Assembly: GCA_002716585.1 (NCBI GenBank)
Contig: PBBL01000008.1
Span: 1-64,000, forward strand
Source of the DNA: Myxococcales bacterium
GTDB taxonomy: Bacteria > Myxococcota_A > Bradymonadia > Bradymonadales > GCA-2716585
Direction: 5' to 3'
Length of the DNA: 64,000 bases
Positions 62,407-64,000 of this stretch are shown piece by piece. Every line of letters begins with the position of its first letter. Position 1 is the stretch's first letter. The notes beneath the pieces are model-generated. The model saw only the letters and a program-made list of their open reading frames with translations, did not search any database and was not told where the DNA came from. Made by a program: the position numbers and the translations under genes.

Positions 62407-62922
62407 GTGAGTCAACGCGTCCCCATGACCCCGCGTGGGTATCAGCTGCTCAAAGAGCGCCTCGACCACATCAAGAAGGTTGAGCGCCCTCAGAACATTG
62501 AAGATATCGAGACCGCTCGTGCTCATGGAGATTTGAGCGAGAACGCCGAATACAAGTACGCCAAGAATCGCCAGAGCGAGCTGGAGGCCCAGATCCGCTA
62601 CTGCGAGTCGCGGCTCGGCGCCGCCCAGGTCATCAGCCCGGGCTCGCTCAGCGGCGAGCGGGTGGTCTTCGGGGCGACGGTCGAGCTGGCCGACCTCGAC
62701 ACCGACGAGGAGTTCATCTACATGATCGTCGGCGAGGACGAGGCGGACCTCAAGGACAAGATGTTGTCGATCACGAGCCCCATCGCGCGGGGGCTGATCG
62801 CCAAGGAGATCGGCGAGGAGGTGGTCATCGAGACGCCGAAGGGGAGCCGCCGTCTGGAGATCCTGGACGTCTGGTTCACCAACGACCTCCCTGGCGACGA
62901 GAAGCCCGACGACATCGACTGA
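62407..62922 (+). CDS. greA: Transcription elongation factor GreA
   Basis: 171 residues from GTG 62407, with AAGGAGG a short way upstream. GreA rescues backtracked RNA polymerase by stimulating transcript cleavage. The N-terminal coiled coil has RVPMTPRGYQLLKERLDHIK and the tip acidic residues in ARAHGDLSENAEYKYAKNRQ. The C-terminal FKBP-like domain ends SITSPIARGLIAKEIGEEVV and VIETPKGSRRLEILDVWF. The C-terminus is slightly extended and acidic. It converges on the rel gene. Confidence 0.97.
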   Translation: MSQRVPMTPRGYQLLKERLDHIKKVERPQNIEDIETARAHGDLSENAEYKYAKNRQSELEAQIRYCESRLGAAQVISPGSLSGERVVFGATVELADLDTDEEFIYMIVGEDEADLKDKMLSITSPIARGLIAKEIGEEVVIETPKGSRRLEILDVWFTNDLPGDEKPDDID

Positions 62923-62932
62923 CGCAGTCTTC

Positions 62933-62953
62933 GAGCCGGGCCCTGCTCGGCTC
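62933..62953. terminator. Bidirectional hairpin between greA and rel
   Basis: GAGCCG (62933-62938), 9-nt loop, CGGCTC (62948-62953), in the 51-nt gap between convergent greA and rel. GC-rich with no T-run on either side, so of uncertain strength. Confidence 0.35.
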
Positions 62954-62973
62954 ACCTCGCCTCAGCCCTGCCT

Positions 62974-64000
62974 TCAGACGCGCACCCGAGCGACGTGGCG
63001 CACCCCGCTGATCCCCTGAATCTTCTTGATGACGCCCTTGAGCTGAGCGGAGTCGGCGATCATGACCTCAAAGGTGTTGATCGCGCTGCCGTCGTCCTGG
63101 GTGCGGCAGTGGGCCTCGGAGATGTTGATCTTCTCGCCGGTGAAGGTCTGGGTGATGCTCGCCAGCATGCCCGCGCGGTCTTCGGTGTAGACCCGAAGCG
63201 TCACCGGACGGGTCGAGGACTTGGCGTTGGCCTCCCAGTAGACGTCGATGAACCGCTCCTGCTCCATGTGCTGTAGCTTGTTGCAGTCGGCGGCGTGGAT
63301 CGCCAGCCCGCGGCCGCGGGTGACGAAGCCGACGATCGGCTCACCCGGGACGGGGCCGCAGCACTTGGCGTAGCGGACCATGACGTCCTCGACGCCGTCG
63401 AGCGCGACGCCGGTCTTTCGCCCGGTGATCTTGTCGGCCGCGGTGCGCATCAGGCGGCCGAGGCGGCCCTCCGGCTGCTCCTTGGGCTCCGTCTCCTCGT
63501 CGGGCAGCGCCTTGCGGATGGCGGTGTCGGCCTGGAGCTTGCCGTAGCCGATGTTGATGTACAGCTCATCGAGGTTCTGGCACTTGCAGGCGCGCAGCCA
63601 GTCCTCAAAGCGCCCCTCCTTGCGGAGCTTGCGCAGGCTCAGGCCAAAGCGCTTGAACTCCTTGTCGAGCAGCTCCTTGCCATACTGACGGCTCCGCTCG
63701 CGCTGCTCGCGGCGGACGTGCTGCCGGATCTTGTGGCGCGCGCGGCTGGTCTGGACGAACTTGAGCCAGTCCGGGTTGGGGCGCTGGTTGGGGTGGGTCA
63801 GGATCTTGACCGTGTCCCCGTTCTGAAGCTCGTGCTTGAGCGGCACGATCTGGCCGTTGACCCGCGCCCCGGTGCAGTGGTTGCCCACCTCGGTGTGGAT
63901 GGCGAAGGCGAAGTCCACCGGGGGGGACTTCTTGGGCAGCGACATGATGTGGCCTTGAGGCGTGAGGGTGTAGACCTCATCGCTGAACATGTCCACCTTG
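62974..64000 (-). CDS. rel: Rel/SpoT (p)ppGpp synthetase-hydrolase, C-terminal part
   Basis: About 342 residues visible; the 5' part with HD hydrolase and synthetase domains lies beyond the right edge. Upstream of the visible Met the frame continues (Lys-Val-Asp-Met-Phe-Ser-Asp-Glu-Val-Tyr), so this is a truncation by the window. TGS domain: DEVYTLTPQGHIMSLPKKSP to GDTVKILTHPNQRPNPDWLK. Helical region: KIRQHVRREQRERSRQYGKE. Zinc-finger/CC domain: YAKCCGPVPGEPIVGFVTRG. The last 80 residues are an ACT domain (RVYTEDRAGMLASITQTF). The sequence matches bifunctional long RSH enzymes controlling the stringent response. It ends RHVARVRV. Confidence 0.95.
   Translation of the reverse strand, partial: KVDMFSDEVYTLTPQGHIMSLPKKSPPVDFAFAIHTEVGNHCTGARVNGQIVPLKHELQNGDTVKILTHPNQRPNPDWLKFVQTSRARHKIRQHVRREQRERSRQYGKELLDKEFKRFGLSLRKLRKEGRFEDWLRACKCQNLDELYINIGYGKLQADTAIRKALPDEETEPKEQPEGRLGRLMRTAADKITGRKTGVALDGVEDVMVRYAKCCGPVPGEPIVGFVTRGRGLAIHAADCNKLQHMEQERFIDVYWEANAKSSTRPVTLRVYTEDRAGMLASITQTFTGEKINISEAHCRTQDDGSAINTFEVMIADSAQLKGVIKKIQGISGVRHVARVRV

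Noticed and set aside
1..64000. CRISPR arrays, insertion sequences, prophage, tRNA and rRNA genes
   Set aside because: I looked for direct repeats with spacers, transposase or integrase motifs, tRNA arms and rRNA landmarks and saw none. A dedicated scan could still find a tRNA I overlooked.

Overview
The window is a chromosomal segment of a GC-rich, Gram-negative bacterium from the deltaproteobacterial/Myxococcota side of the tree. Several signs point that way: FHA-TM-TonB-type and GYF-TM-TonB-type proteins with AgmX/PglI-like C-termini, a CdnL/CarD regulator, many TPR proteins, and lipoproteins with Asp/Thr-Gly or Cys-rich repeats. A Bradymonadales-like relative is my best guess, by inference only. 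Housekeeping genes are intact and no insertion sequence, prophage, CRISPR array, rRNA or tRNA was recognised.

Layout. 1-4.1 kb: two lipoproteins with DTG/DTD-rich linkers (the first cut by the window edge) and a DUF58 protein. 4.4-9.0 kb: a CaCA cation exchanger, a KOW-tailed unknown, and the conserved holB-ricT pair. 9.0-32.1 kb: one long minus-strand block of TPR and envelope genes, read from a good promoter near 32.1 kb. The order is TPR protein, 1,088-aa TPR protein (GltD/AgmU-like), TPR lipoprotein (GltE/AglT-like), small exported protein (GltF position), FHA-TM-TonB protein (GltG-like), TPR lipoprotein, and a 4,210-aa TPR protein (GltI/AgmK-like). This resembles the core of the Myxococcus gliding (Glt) and spore-coat (Nfs) trans-envelope machines. 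32.4-38.9 kb: a small Cys-rich lipoprotein, then the conserved rpsP-khpA-rimM-trmD-rplS-(insert)-rnhB-yraN operon. The insert between rplS and rnhB is a membrane-anchored YhaN/SMC-like protein whose ATPase motifs have decayed.

38.9-51.3 kb: a mixed housekeeping stretch. It holds a PfkB kinase, clpX, a TetR regulator, a coiled-coil protein behind an AT-rich palindromic control region, a Cys-rich lipoprotein, a hemerythrin-like protein, a Ski2-like helicase, a parvulin lipoprotein, a small unknown protein and cdnL. 51.5-53.1 kb holds no credible protein gene. It has a strong sigma70-type promoter with two phased A-tracts, about 1.56 kb of sequence full of GNRA- and UUCG-capped hairpins, and a textbook intrinsic terminator. 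I read this as a very large structured non-coding RNA that I cannot assign to any known class; it is the best candidate here for an undescribed system.

53.2-64 kb: tsaE coupled to a HEAT-repeat protein, a small unknown, a Cys-rich lipoprotein, a pseudokinase-GYF-TM-TonB protein (GltJ/AgmX-like in architecture), a lipoprotein, two secreted PsbP/DcrB-like proteins, greA, and the C-terminal two-thirds of a Rel (p)ppGpp synthetase/hydrolase running off the right edge.

Starts were chosen from Shine-Dalgarno fit, signal peptides and promoter positions. All family assignments come from reading motifs by eye, without any database search.
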